From CAYPLH01 sp964411505 (GTDB lineage: Bacteria; Bacillota; Clostridia; CAYPLH01; DUMO01): a stretch of DNA of 64,000 bases. The position numbers and the translations under genes are program-made. Each line of letters starts with the position of its first letter. Within the stretch, counting starts at the first letter, position 1. The stretch spans positions 79,441-143,440 of the forward strand of contig CAYPLH010000005.1 of assembly GCA_964411505.1 (NCBI GenBank), given 5' to 3'. The notes below the pieces were generated by a model, which was given only the letters and a program-made list of their open reading frames with translations, was not told where the DNA came from and did not search any database. Shown here one piece after another: positions 16,607-25,524 of this stretch.

Positions 16607-19258
16607 TTACTCTTTGAGTGTATTTAGTCTATCAACTACTTTATTGTACATCTTAGTATACTTTTCTTTTTTAACCTTTTCTGCTTCAACTACCTCAGCA
16701 GGTGCTTTAGATACAAATCCTTGATTTCCAAGCTTTTTATCAACCCTTTCAATTTCACTCTGCAAGTTTTTCTTATCTTTAATAAGCCGTTCAATCTCTT
16801 TTTCAATGTCAATCAAATCCTCCATTGGCATAAAAATTTCAGCACCTTCAACAACAGTAGAAGCTGAACTCTGGGCTATTCCAGATCTGTCAGGTTGAAC
16901 AGTTACATTTGATGCTGCTGCAAGACGTTCAAAAAAGCTCTTTCCTTCTATGAAAATTTCTCTTATTTCAGGGTTTTCTGCTACAACAATCAAGTTGGCC
17001 TTGCGTGATGGCGGGACATTCATTTCAGATCTTACATTTCTCACATTTCTTATAGCATCCATAATCAAACTCATTTTTCTTTCTTCCTCAGGAAAATCGA
17101 ACTCATCACAACTTACTGGCCACTCTGAAATCATTATACTCGGGTCATTATTTACTAAATGTCTGTATATCTCCTCAGTAATAAATGGCATGAAGGGATG
17201 TAAAAGCTTCATGGACAAACCCAGAACATAATTCAAAACAAATTGTGCTTCCAGCCTTGAATCACTTTCGCTGTCATAAAGTCTTGGTTTTGTGAGCTCA
17301 ATGCACCAATCACAGAACTCTTCCCAGATAAACTCATAAATCTTTTGCAAGGCTATTCCAAGCTCAAATTTCTCCAAATTTGAAGTAATTTCTGCAGCTA
17401 CATTATTAGCTCTACTCAATATCCATTTATCAGCAATTGTAAACTTGTCAAAATTCACCTTTGAAAAGTTAATTTCCTCATCAAAATTCATAAGAACAAA
17501 CCGTGATGCATTCCATATCTTGTTAGTAAAGTTTCTACCTGCCTCTACTTTTTCGTCAGAGAACCTCAAGTCACTACCTGGAGAAACACCAATAATCAAT
17601 GCAAACCTTAGAGCATCGGTACCATATTTATCTATTCCCTCAAGGGGGTCTATACCGTTTCCAAGAGATTTGCTCATTTTGTGTCCATCAGCATCCCTTA
17701 CAATGCCGTGGATAAATACATGCTTAAAAGGTGCTTTATCCATTTGCTCCATTCCGGAGAAAATCATCCTTGCCACCCAAAAGAAAATAATATCATAGCC
17801 TGTGACAAGAACACTGGTAGGGTAAAAATAATCAAGGTCTTCCGTTTTATCAGGCCACCCCAGCGTTGAAAAAGGCCATAGTGCTGAGCTGAACCATGTA
17901 TCCAAAGTATCCAGGTCTTGTTCAATTTTTGAACTATCGCATTTTGTACACCTCTTAGGATCTTGTCTTGATACAATTACTTCACCACAATCTTTGCAGT
18001 AATATGCTGGTATTCTGTGTCCCCACCATAGCTGTCTTGAAATGCACCAATCCTGAATATTCTCCATCCAGTTAAAATATATTTTGGAGAACCTATCAGG
18101 TACAAACTGAATAGTGCCATCTTTAACAACTTCTATTGCCCTTTTGGCAAGAGGCTTCATACTAACAAACCACTGCATAGAAATAGCAGGCTCAATATCA
18201 GTGCTGCAACGGTAGCATTGCCCAACATTATGAGTAAGATCCTCAATCTTAATAATCAAATCAAGGTTATGAAGATCATGAACAATCTGTTCGCGAGCTT
18301 CATAACGATCAAATCCTTCATATTGCACAGCATTTTTATTCATCACGGCATCGTCTCCAATAACCTTTATCTGTAAAAGGTTATGCCGAAGACCTATTTC
18401 AAAGTCGTTAGGATCGTGCGCGGGGGTTATCTTAACCGCTCCTGTACCAAATTCCATCTCTACGTATTCATCAGCAATTATTGGTATCTCTCTGTTTACT
18501 AGAGGCAGAATTACAGTTTTTCCAACTAGGTGACTAAACCTTTTATCATCAGGATGGACTGCTACCGCTGTATCTCCTAGCATTGTTTCAGGTCTTGTTG
18601 TCGCAACAACAATATATTCCTCACTATCCTTGACTGTATACTTTATATGCCATAGTTTACCTTCTTGCTCATCATACTCAACCTCTGCATCAGATATTGA
18701 AGTATTGCACTTAGGACACCAGTTTATAATCCTCTCACCCCGATAAATCAACCCTTTTTCATATAATCTGACAAATACCTCCTTTACAGCTTCAGATAAT
18801 CCTTCATCCATGGTGAATCGTTCGCGCGCCCAGTCACAGGAGCTTCCAAGTTTTCTTAACTGCTCAGAAATTCTTCCACCGTAAAGTTCTTTCCATTCCC
18901 AGGCTTTTTCAAGGAATTGCTCTCGACCAAGCATTTCCTTGGTGATGCCTTCCTTATCCATTGCTTCAACAATTTTAGCTTCAGTTGCAATACTGGCATG
19001 ATCAGTTCCGGGCAGCCACAGTGCCGAATATCCTTGCATCCTTCTCCAGCGGATAAGAATATCTTGTAGCGTTTCATCTAGAGCATGCCCCATATGAAGC
19101 TGTCCCGTAATGTTCGGTGGTGGAATCACAATTGTGTACGGTTTTTTAGTTTTATCAACCTTAGCATGAAAATAGCCTTTTTCCATCCATTCATTATACA
19201 ACCTGTCTTCTACCTGTTTTGGGTCATATATTTTATCAATATTTTTCCTTGTGCTCAC
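16607..19258 (-). CDS. valS: Valyl-tRNA synthetase
   Basis: This 883-residue class I synthetase charges tRNA-Val. The HIGH motif is in IPPPNITGQLHMGHAL (about residue 45), the editing domain includes ATTRPETMLGDTAVAVHPDD, and KMSKS is in DGHKMSKSLGNGIDP. The C terminus (about 820-883) is the ValS coiled-coil arm, EKEIERLIKDKKNLQSEIER. An ATG exists at 19273, but GGAGG overlaps its first codons, so the GTG at 19258, eight bases after GGAGG, is the likely start. A T-box leader precedes the gene, so expression should rise when uncharged tRNA-Val accumulates. Confidence 0.96.
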   Translation of the reverse strand: MSTRKNIDKIYDPKQVEDRLYNEWMEKGYFHAKVDKTKKPYTIVIPPPNITGQLHMGHALDETLQDILIRWRRMQGYSALWLPGTDHASIATEAKIVEAMDKEGITKEMLGREQFLEKAWEWKELYGGRISEQLRKLGSSCDWARERFTMDEGLSEAVKEVFVRLYEKGLIYRGERIINWCPKCNTSISDAEVEYDEQEGKLWHIKYTVKDSEEYIVVATTRPETMLGDTAVAVHPDDKRFSHLVGKTVILPLVNREIPIIADEYVEMEFGTGAVKITPAHDPNDFEIGLRHNLLQIKVIGDDAVMNKNAVQYEGFDRYEAREQIVHDLHNLDLIIKIEDLTHNVGQCYRCSTDIEPAISMQWFVSMKPLAKRAIEVVKDGTIQFVPDRFSKIYFNWMENIQDWCISRQLWWGHRIPAYYCKDCGEVIVSRQDPKRCTKCDSSKIEQDLDTLDTWFSSALWPFSTLGWPDKTEDLDYFYPTSVLVTGYDIIFFWVARMIFSGMEQMDKAPFKHVFIHGIVRDADGHKMSKSLGNGIDPLEGIDKYGTDALRFALIIGVSPGSDLRFSDEKVEAGRNFTNKIWNASRFVLMNFDEEINFSKVNFDKFTIADKWILSRANNVAAEITSNLEKFELGIALQKIYEFIWEEFCDWCIELTKPRLYDSESDSRLEAQFVLNYVLGLSMKLLHPFMPFITEEIYRHLVNNDPSIMISEWPVSCDEFDFPEEERKMSLIMDAIRNVRNVRSEMNVPPSRKANLIVVAENPEIREIFIEGKSFFERLAAASNVTVQPDRSGIAQSSASTVVEGAEIFMPMEDLIDIEKEIERLIKDKKNLQSEIERVDKKLGNQGFVSKAPAEVVEAEKVKKEKYTKMYNKVVDRLNTLKE

Positions 19259-19401
19259 TATAACAACCTCCATTTTAGGTTTAATTTCTAATGTTAATGA
19301 AATTCAAAGTATTTTTATCCTACTAGAAAATCACATCATGACTTTATGATTCATAATCATAAAGTTTAAATCTTGTTAAATAAATTAGTACTCTAAAAAC
19401 T

Positions 19402-19640
19402 AAAAAAACCCTTCATCCAAAACATGGACGAAAGGCATCTTCCGCGGTACCACCAAAATTCCCTATAGGCTCTTAATAAATAATAACGGATTAATCCGCC
19501 GGTACTTACTAAAATTTCAGCGCCGGTGCTCCCAAGCTACCTTCAACAGTCTGTTTCCCAGAGAACTTTTCAGCCGGTGGATTCTCCTCTCTTTGGGGCA
19601 TAACAATCTACTCCTCTTGTTCATTGACTTTTAAAAATAT
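19402..19640 (-). promoter_or_regulatory. T-box leader of valS
   Basis: On the minus strand, the T-box core TTTGGTGGTACCGCGG (complement at 19442-19457) precedes an intrinsic terminator whose stem CCTTTCGTCCA/TGGATGAAGGG is followed by a T run (19402-19436). A Stem I region with AGAGAGGAGAATCC lies upstream. The candidate specifier is GTA (Val) within GAAGGTAGC; if the codon directly follows GAA it would read GGT, so the exact register needs folding. The mechanism is antitermination by uncharged tRNA. Confidence 0.9.
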
Positions 19641-19653
19641 TAACTTTCATATA

Positions 19654-19683
19654 TAATACAGCATAGATTTGCTAAACGTCAAG
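19654..19683 (-). promoter_or_regulatory. Promoter of the valS T-box transcript
   Basis: On the minus strand, TTGACG (-35) and TATTAT (-10) are separated by 18 bases, just upstream of the T-box leader. Confidence 0.7.
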
Positions 19684-19777
19684 GGGAAGATTTTTAAAAA
19701 TATATTCCGCTCCTTATTAGGTTACAGTTCCCCCTCTATAAATCAATCAAATGAACAATGACCTTATGCTATTTATG

Positions 19778-21430
19778 TCACACAAATTCAGCAATTCTAC
19801 TATTAATCGTCTTTCTTTTAGCTAATAACCATTCAGCATCTTTAGGATATTCACCAAAAGTAATAGGTTCTTCCAAACCATCTTCTAAGATACTTATGAC
19901 AGCTTCTCTACCTATAAATGTTTCAAGAAGCAAAAGTGCACGCAAATCCTGAAGTGCTTCATTAAAAACCTCCAACCTTATAGATTCAATAGGTCCATCT
20001 TCGCCGGGATAGACTAGAAATGCATCCCCAGATGGAAATGCATATGACGCATCTGTTACTCGATATGGATCCACAGGATAACGGGATAATACGCTGTACC
20101 AGAAGTTGAAACCCCAATGCAAAAAACCCTTTATTTTAAACTTGTAAAGCTGCATCCCTATAATTCTATTCCGGGCTGATGGCATGTTGAAAAATCGATT
20201 TGAGACCTCTTTATACTGACTGCAACAGTAATAAGTCCATAAATCTGGAACCTCGTTTTCAATAAATTCCTTTATATGATTGTTGGCTGGGATAGGGTTC
20301 TTTATAACTCCTTTCTTGTAAAACTCGTAGTTTGACAGTGCATCAATAACAGGGTAATCCTCTAAATGTTCTTGTAAAATGTTACTTGCAATCTTATAGC
20401 TTTCAAAATGCTCCAATTTAGGTTCGTCTGAAACATGAAAGTAACAGCGCTTCTCAAGATCATTACGCTTTATAAACTTTTTTAGCTCTGGAAGAAACTG
20501 TGATAGAAAAAGTTTGTACTCCTCACCACCAGCATCTGTATCCCATCCAAAGATGCGTTTTGATTCTCCGTTTTCGGTTGCAATTATTTTAGGTGCATTC
20601 TTAGCGCCCCATTGAGTAAATAAATGAGAAAATTCAAAATACTCAACACCCTTTGATATGCACAAATCTATCCAACGCTTAAGTTTTTTGAAACAAAAAC
20701 TAAACGAATCATTCGACTTTATAACATCCACTAGTTGAACGGTAGGTCTTTCACTTCCAATTTCGGTATCTAGGGGCGGTGTAAACAAGGGTGTAAGTAT
20801 TGTATTAATTCCGTGTTTTACTGCAGTTTGTATAAACTGTCCGATTCGCATCCAATGTTCTTCACTGAATACCGGAACCCTATAATAAGTTGCCAAGCAA
20901 TCTGTATGAAACCACTCAGTATGCACTAATTTTTGCTTGGGAAGTAGTGCATTTATAACTTGCAGCTGGTATACGACTTTGACTGCCTCATCCTCTGTGT
21001 TCTCAAAAAATGCAATCTCAACCGGATAATTACCCGACTTTATATATCCCTCTGGTTCAATTGTAACCCATAATGCACGCCACTGCCCAGGTATGACCAC
21101 AATTTCTTCATTATCTATCGGTGTAAGTAAGTCAGGATATAAACCTGGAGCAGTTCTTAATACATTTTCATCGTGATCAATGTAACAAGGCATTTCGGAA
21201 GGTACAAGATCCACTTTTCTTATAGAAACAAAAGGAGCAAGCTCTGAATTTACATGTAACCTAATACTTTTCCTTCTTAATGCTGACCAGTAATAAGCAA
21301 TCTGAAAAGAATACACTTCATTGCCAAGCATTGATCCCATACACTGTTGCCCATATGTCGGTTCTTCATCTGCAAAAGTCTTTACTAAAGAACTCAATAA
21401 TTTTAATTTCATTTTCTCGCTTAAAAACAT
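19778..21430 (-). CDS. GH123-like glycoside hydrolase (DUF4091 protein)
   Basis: The 550-residue protein resembles the GH123 family (N-acetyl-beta-galactosaminidase type) and DUF4091 proteins. An N-terminal beta domain (about 1-150) precedes a TIM-barrel domain containing CYFHVSDEPKLEHFESYK, whose DEP residues are the family's catalytic acid pair, and FLHWGFNFWYSVLSRYPVDPY, a typical substrate-wall segment. The end, EVFNEALQDLRALLLLE, is the DUF4091-type helix. There is no signal peptide, so it would act on imported oligosaccharides. GAGAGGAC precedes the ATG. It is a single gene; specificity is unknown. Confidence 0.8.
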   Translation of the reverse strand: MFLSEKMKLKLLSSLVKTFADEEPTYGQQCMGSMLGNEVYSFQIAYYWSALRRKSIRLHVNSELAPFVSIRKVDLVPSEMPCYIDHDENVLRTAPGLYPDLLTPIDNEEIVVIPGQWRALWVTIEPEGYIKSGNYPVEIAFFENTEDEAVKVVYQLQVINALLPKQKLVHTEWFHTDCLATYYRVPVFSEEHWMRIGQFIQTAVKHGINTILTPLFTPPLDTEIGSERPTVQLVDVIKSNDSFSFCFKKLKRWIDLCISKGVEYFEFSHLFTQWGAKNAPKIIATENGESKRIFGWDTDAGGEEYKLFLSQFLPELKKFIKRNDLEKRCYFHVSDEPKLEHFESYKIASNILQEHLEDYPVIDALSNYEFYKKGVIKNPIPANNHIKEFIENEVPDLWTYYCCSQYKEVSNRFFNMPSARNRIIGMQLYKFKIKGFLHWGFNFWYSVLSRYPVDPYRVTDASYAFPSGDAFLVYPGEDGPIESIRLEVFNEALQDLRALLLLETFIGREAVISILEDGLEEPITFGEYPKDAEWLLAKRKTINSRIAEFV

Positions 21431-21502
21431 TAGAATCGTCCTCTCATTTTTTTAATAAATCAAAGCTCTTTATCTCTGAAATCTCCGAACACGTAGAGGT
21501 TA

Positions 21503-22294
21503 CTACGGTTTAATCTCAACCGCAGTCCCCATTGGCGAATACTCCCACAATATTCTTATATCATCATCAGATACAGCAATGCAGCCTAAAGTCCAGTCGC
21601 CAGAAGTACCACCACCATGAATTCCCACTTCCCCTCCTAGAGCAGTATTCCAGGGTGGCTGTTTCTTCCCATTTATATGTTCTTTTATCTTTTCAAAAGT
21701 TCTATTATCTATCAAATCACTGTCCGATCCTCGTTTTGCATCTTCGATACCAGGATAGCTGATCCCCATGAATAATGTAAACGGACTATTCGGATTCCTT
21801 GTGCAAATATAATAAATTCCTTCAGGCGTTCTGCTGTCACCCTCCTTGTTTTTATCACCTTTTGGATGTCCCCCAAGTGCAATTTTAAACCTTCCTATTA
21901 ATTCTTCATCTCCATACAACTCCAGAACCCTGTCATTTTTGAATATTTTGATAAAAGTCTGACTTGGTTTTATAGAAGGCTCATTGAAAAACAAATTCTC
22001 ACTTGCTTTTTGCTTATCATTTATATCACTGTTTTCAGTTATTTGTTCCAAAATAGCCTCAGAGTCAAACTTAGACTTCAAACCATCACTTACTTCAATT
22101 TTTGAATCGTGCTTATATATATTGGAAATCCCTGTACTTTCTCCTGCTTTGCTTTTTTCATCCAGTCCATCACTATAGTTACACCCAAAAGTAGTTAAAA
22201 CCAGCATCAAAAAGATCAGAATTACTACAAACTTTACTGCCTTTTCAACCCTTTTAATTGAAATAATTAACCTTTTTAAAAACATATCTGTCAT
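21503..22294 (-). CDS. L,D-transpeptidase (YkuD domain), membrane-anchored
   Basis: The product of about 263 residues has an N-terminal hydrophobic stretch (KFVVILIFLMLVLTTFGC) that could be a signal or lipoprotein anchor, since the Cys follows at once, although TTFGC is a poor lipobox. A low-complexity linker follows. The YkuD domain (about 130-263) shows EGDSRTPEGIYYI and the active-site run VGIHGGG...SGDWTLGCIAVSDDDI with the catalytic Cys. Such enzymes form 3-3 peptidoglycan cross-links or attach proteins. I choose ATG 22294, which has an AGGGATGG site; the frame opens at 22381 without one. Confidence 0.85.
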   Translation of the reverse strand: MTDMFLKRLIISIKRVEKAVKFVVILIFLMLVLTTFGCNYSDGLDEKSKAGESTGISNIYKHDSKIEVSDGLKSKFDSEAILEQITENSDINDKQKASENLFFNEPSIKPSQTFIKIFKNDRVLELYGDEELIGRFKIALGGHPKGDKNKEGDSRTPEGIYYICTRNPNSPFTLFMGISYPGIEDAKRGSDSDLIDNRTFEKIKEHINGKKQPPWNTALGGEVGIHGGGTSGDWTLGCIAVSDDDIRILWEYSPMGTAVEIKP

Positions 22295-22552
22295 GAACAC
22301 CATCCCTGCATCAAAATAGTTATTCTGTTTAGTTGCTACACCAATATTAATATTTCTAACAAATCGAATTAAATTATGCATTATTCGTGTTGAAAACTAA
22401 AGGTAACTTCTGGTATAATTTAATCATTCAATGATTTGTGCAATGATTATTTATTACCTTTTGCATTATACCTCTGTATTATATCTTTTTGATACAGGTA
22501 TCACAATAGGTTTTTGAATGCTTTGCTGTTTTTAAGAGGGGGACATATTTAC

Positions 22553-23748
22553 TTGAAAAATAACGGTATTACATATCCTAAGGGTTTTAAAGCTTCCGGC
22601 GTAGCATGCGGGTTAAAAAAGAATGGCAAAAAGGATCTTGCTTTGATCTTTTCTGATGTAAATGCAGTTGCTGCAGCGGTTTTTACTACAAACATTGTAA
22701 AAGGTCATTCGCTTCAATTATCCATGGAATATATCAATAATGATGCAACAAGAGCTATGATAATAAACAGTGGGAATGCCAATGCTTGTACCGGCGAATC
22801 AGGTCTAAAAAACGCCAGAGAAATTACTCAAACAGTTTCACAGTATTTAGGCTGCTCTCCCGAACAAATTCTCATTAATTCAACCGGAGTTATTGGAGTT
22901 CCTTTAAAAATGGATTATATCCTACCAAGCATAAAAAAAACAGTTGAAGCCCTATCATATAATGGAGGCATAGATGCAGTTGAGGCCATTATGACAACCG
23001 ATACCTTTCCAAAGCATGTAACATGTGAATTTGAGTTAAATGGCAACCAGATAAAGTTGGGCGGAATGGCAAAAGGTTCAGGAATGATACACCCCAACAT
23101 GGCAACCATGATTGGTGTTATTACAAGTGACATCAATATATAAAAGAGGTGTTAAAATAAGGCTTTAAACACGGTGTTAATTTCTCCTTTAAACGAATCT
23201 CAGTTGATGGTGACACAAGTGTTTGCGATATGGTAGCTGCTATAGCCAATGGCCAAGCTGGGAACGAAAAAATAACAAAAGAAAATAAAGACTATTTATG
23301 CTTTGTAGAAAATCTTCAAGATGTGTGTGCAAAGCTATCGCGCATGATTGCAATGGATGGAGAAGGAGCAACAAAACTCATCGAGATTAAAATAGAAGGT
23401 GCTCTTACAGAACAGGATGCCTATAATATAGTCAATGCAGTTGCAAAATCACCTTTGGTGAAAACTGCAATGTTCGGAGAGGATGCGAACTGGGGCCGTA
23501 TTCTTACTGCTGCAGGCTATTCAGGGGCAAACTTTGACCCAGATAAAATTGATATATATATTGGAGATTTAATAGTGTGCAATAAAGGTTCAGCGGTTAA
23601 TTTTGACGAAGCCAAAGCAAAAAATATACTAATGGAAAAAGAAATAAATATTTTAATAAATTTAAACCAAGGAATTTTTGAAGACAGAATGTGGACATGT
23701 GATTTTTCCTATGATTACGTAAAAATAAACGGCAGCTACCGGACATAA
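22553..23748 (+). pseudogene. argJ: Glutamate N-acetyltransferase ArgJ, broken by a frameshift and a stop
   Basis: ArgJ recycles the acetyl group in arginine synthesis and cleaves itself at a conserved Ala-Thr. The first part (TTG at 22553, with GAGGGGG ten bases upstream) encodes residues up to SGMIHPNMATMIGVITSD and stops at 23141. The rest continues in another frame, reading KEVLK, a TAA at 23158, then GFKHGVNFSFKRISVDGDTS and a full C-terminal half to 23748 (GANFDPDKIDIYIGD, MWTCDFSYDYVKINGSYRT). Both halves match ArgJ well with nothing else missing. Two lesions lie close together, about ten residues after the self-cleavage Thr, so the beta chain is lost. No other arg gene is nearby. Confidence 0.85.
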
Positions 23749-23803
23749 ATTAGTAACATGTGAAATAGTGTACTGCAGTAGTTAGAAAGGTGGTTTTAAA
23801 AAG

Positions 23804-24241
23804 GTGGTAGCGAGTAAAAAGTTGGATAGACAAATTGTTGTGTTTAAAGTTGAGAATAGGGAGTACGGAGTAGAAATAAGTCGCGTAAATCAAATAATTA
23901 CTCCTCCCAAAGTTTTTAAGCTTCCCGAAGCACCATCATATATCGAAGGTCTGATAAACTTACGAGGGACAATATATACGCTCATAAGTCTTAGAACCAA
24001 ATTGGGGCTTCCTTTTAAGGAAATAGATGAATCCTCGAGAATCATAATTTTTGACGAAATCGGGATAAAGGTTGGTTTATTAACTGATGAAGCAAATGAT
24101 ATAGTAACAATAAATGAATCAGAGTTGATGGAAACGGTTAAATCGCTGTCTCTAGAAGAAGAAAAATTCATACGTGAAGTTGTGAAAAAGGGAGATCGTA
24201 CTCTGTTTATTTTAGATATTGAAAAGCTTTTGTCAGCGTAA
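23804..24241 (+). CDS. CheW-like chemotaxis adaptor
   Basis: This 145-residue protein is a single CheW domain, the adaptor that couples chemoreceptors to the CheA kinase. The pattern VVFKVENREYGVEISRVNQII, then EGLINLRGTIYTLISLR and TLFILDIEKLL, is typical. The GTG start at 23804 follows GAAAGGTGG. No cheA, cheY or receptor gene is nearby, so it may serve a remote cluster or a coupling role outside chemotaxis. It lies just after the broken argJ on the same strand. Confidence 0.85.
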   Translation: MVASKKLDRQIVVFKVENREYGVEISRVNQIITPPKVFKLPEAPSYIEGLINLRGTIYTLISLRTKLGLPFKEIDESSRIIIFDEIGIKVGLLTDEANDIVTINESELMETVKSLSLEEEKFIREVVKKGDRTLFILDIEKLLSA

Positions 24242-24301
24242 ACAGGTTATGGTTCAGACTTATCCTTGATATCCTATTGCTCCTTAGCAACCTCACTATA
24301 C

Positions 24302-24817
24302 TCATCCTTTTCTTACTCCAATTATGTGCAGGAATCTTATACCCCGCCAATTGTAATTTGAAAGCGCATAATTATCCCTGTCAATGGTATGGGTCGCAAT
24401 CAATATATTGCTGATATCCGGGACATTTCCAACCTTTACAATAACCGGAGAATGGTTATATCGACTGCCACCCTCAAATGAAAGCTGAACAATGTCTCCA
24501 GGCTTAACATCTCTAACATCAACTTGTTCTGCATAAGGTCCCACGCCCTCCTTGTTACCGGTAAGAAAATTATAAAGATAATTAACACCAGTCCATGAAG
24601 CAGTTCTGTTATATGAACTTAAATAGTACCACCCATATACCGGAGTATGATTCATAACTTGGCTTCCGGCATATATCACCTGTGACGCAAAATTTGTACA
24701 ATCGCCGCCTAACTTATCAAAATTCAGATATTTAGGATTGCGTCCAAACGCCCACTGATGAGCATGCTCCAGAGCTTTTTGTCTATCATAGTTTATATTA
24801 ACCAGCCTAGTTTTCAT
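24302..24817 (-). CDS. Amidase_6 family (putative cell-wall amidase)
   Basis: The 171-residue protein matches the putative amidase domain of the NlpC/P60-like papain fold (PF12671 type). The catalytic Cys is in LGGDCTNFASQVIYAG, and YNHSPVIV carries the His. There is no signal peptide. In clostridia such proteins are often small and of unknown substrate, with spore or wall roles suggested. The ATG at 24817 has AAAGGTGG upstream; the frame itself opens earlier at 24844 without a good site. Confidence 0.75.
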   Translation of the reverse strand: MKTRLVNINYDRQKALEHAHQWAFGRNPKYLNFDKLGGDCTNFASQVIYAGSQVMNHTPVYGWYYLSSYNRTASWTGVNYLYNFLTGNKEGVGPYAEQVDVRDVKPGDIVQLSFEGGSRYNHSPVIVKVGNVPDISNILIATHTIDRDNYALSNYNWRGIRFLHIIGVRKG

Positions 24818-24944
24818 AATGTTACCACCTTTCCGGCATTTCATGCATTCATTTACTTACATAATTAAAACAAAAAACTTATGATTTTTCCTTTAATAAT
24901 ATTGTATGGAATGCAAACTGTAATTGTGAAAGGAGTAATAAGCA

Positions 24945-25037
24945 TTGCGTAAAAATGTTATGGTGTGTATTTATTGTCTGATACGTTGTTTGCTGCTTTT
25001 TTTTATAGGTTATTTAGTACATTTTTTGGTGAAATAG
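24945..25037 (+). CDS. Candidate small membrane protein, 30 residues
   Basis: A strong AAAGGAG (24929-24935) lies nine bases before TTG at 24945. The frame encodes 30 residues, with ICYLIR-like start VMVCIYCLIRC and hydrophobic core LLLFFIGYLVHFLV, ending at TAG 25035-25037. It has four basic residues, three cysteines and no acidic residue. It is too short for family assignment, and I know of no named homologue. It lies upstream of the HU promoter on the same strand. The evidence is only the ribosome site and the membrane-like composition, so it may be fortuitous. Confidence 0.4.
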   Translation: MRKNVMVCIYCLIRCLLLFFIGYLVHFLVK

Positions 25038-25121
25038 ATTGATAATTTTTATTTAAAATGATAATTTGTAGAATTTTCTGCAAAAATGCTAGTACTTTAA
25101 TACTAATTTGCGTTATAACGC

Positions 25122-25150
25122 TTGACTTGGTAGTATTTTCATTATAAAAT
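25122..25150 (+). promoter_or_regulatory. Promoter of the HU gene
   Basis: TTGACT (25122-25127) and TAAAAT (25145-25150) are separated by 17 bases, about 30 bases upstream of the HU start codon. Confidence 0.7.
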
Positions 25151-25183
25151 AATGTCGAATTCCAAATATAGGAGGGTTTGCCC

Positions 25184-25456
25184 ATGAATAAAACTGATTT
25201 AATTAGCTCAATAGCAGCTAAATCCGGGCTAAGTAAAAAGAGTAGTGAAGTTGCTTTAAACGCAGTAATCGATTCTATTCAAGATGCACTAAAAGCTGGA
25301 GAAAAAGTAACACTGGTTGGTTTCGGAACTTTTGAGGTTAGAAGAAGAGCAGAAAGAAAAGGAAGAAACCCACAGACTAGAGAAGAGATCACAATACCAG
25401 CATCAAATGCTCCAGTATTTAAAGCCGGAAAAGGGTTAAAAGAAAAGGTTAATTAA
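25184..25456 (+). CDS. hup: HU family DNA-binding protein
   Basis: This 90-residue histone-like protein bends and compacts DNA as a homodimer. The HU signature is clear: MNKTDLISSIAAKSGLSKK at the start, VTLVGFGTFEVRRRAERKGRNP (beta arm), and ITIPASNAPVFKAGKGLKEKV. The ATG at 25184 has GGAGGG (25171-25176) seven bases upstream; a TTG two codons earlier overlaps that spacing and is not used. Its own promoter and terminator make it monocistronic. Confidence 0.95.
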   Translation: MNKTDLISSIAAKSGLSKKSSEVALNAVIDSIQDALKAGEKVTLVGFGTFEVRRRAERKGRNPQTREEITIPASNAPVFKAGKGLKEKVN

Positions 25457-25472
25457 GTCCAATACTTAGGAT

Positions 25473-25506
25473 AAAAGGCTCTGGGAGACCAGAGCTTTTT
25501 ATTTTT
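25473..25506 (+). terminator. Terminator of the HU gene
   Basis: AAAAGGCTCTGG-GAGA-CCAGAGCTTTTT forms a strong hairpin (one bulged G) with a T-rich tail. It may also serve aroC, which ends at 25525 on the other strand. Confidence 0.9.
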
Positions 25507-25524
25507 ATAGTAAGCTTAAAACAG

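Noticed and set aside
23141..23229. Idea that the argJ halves are two genes encoding separate alpha and beta chains
   Set aside because: The break is about ten residues after the cleavage Thr, so the beta chain would lose its nucleophile, and the second half has no plausible start or ribosome site near its true beginning.
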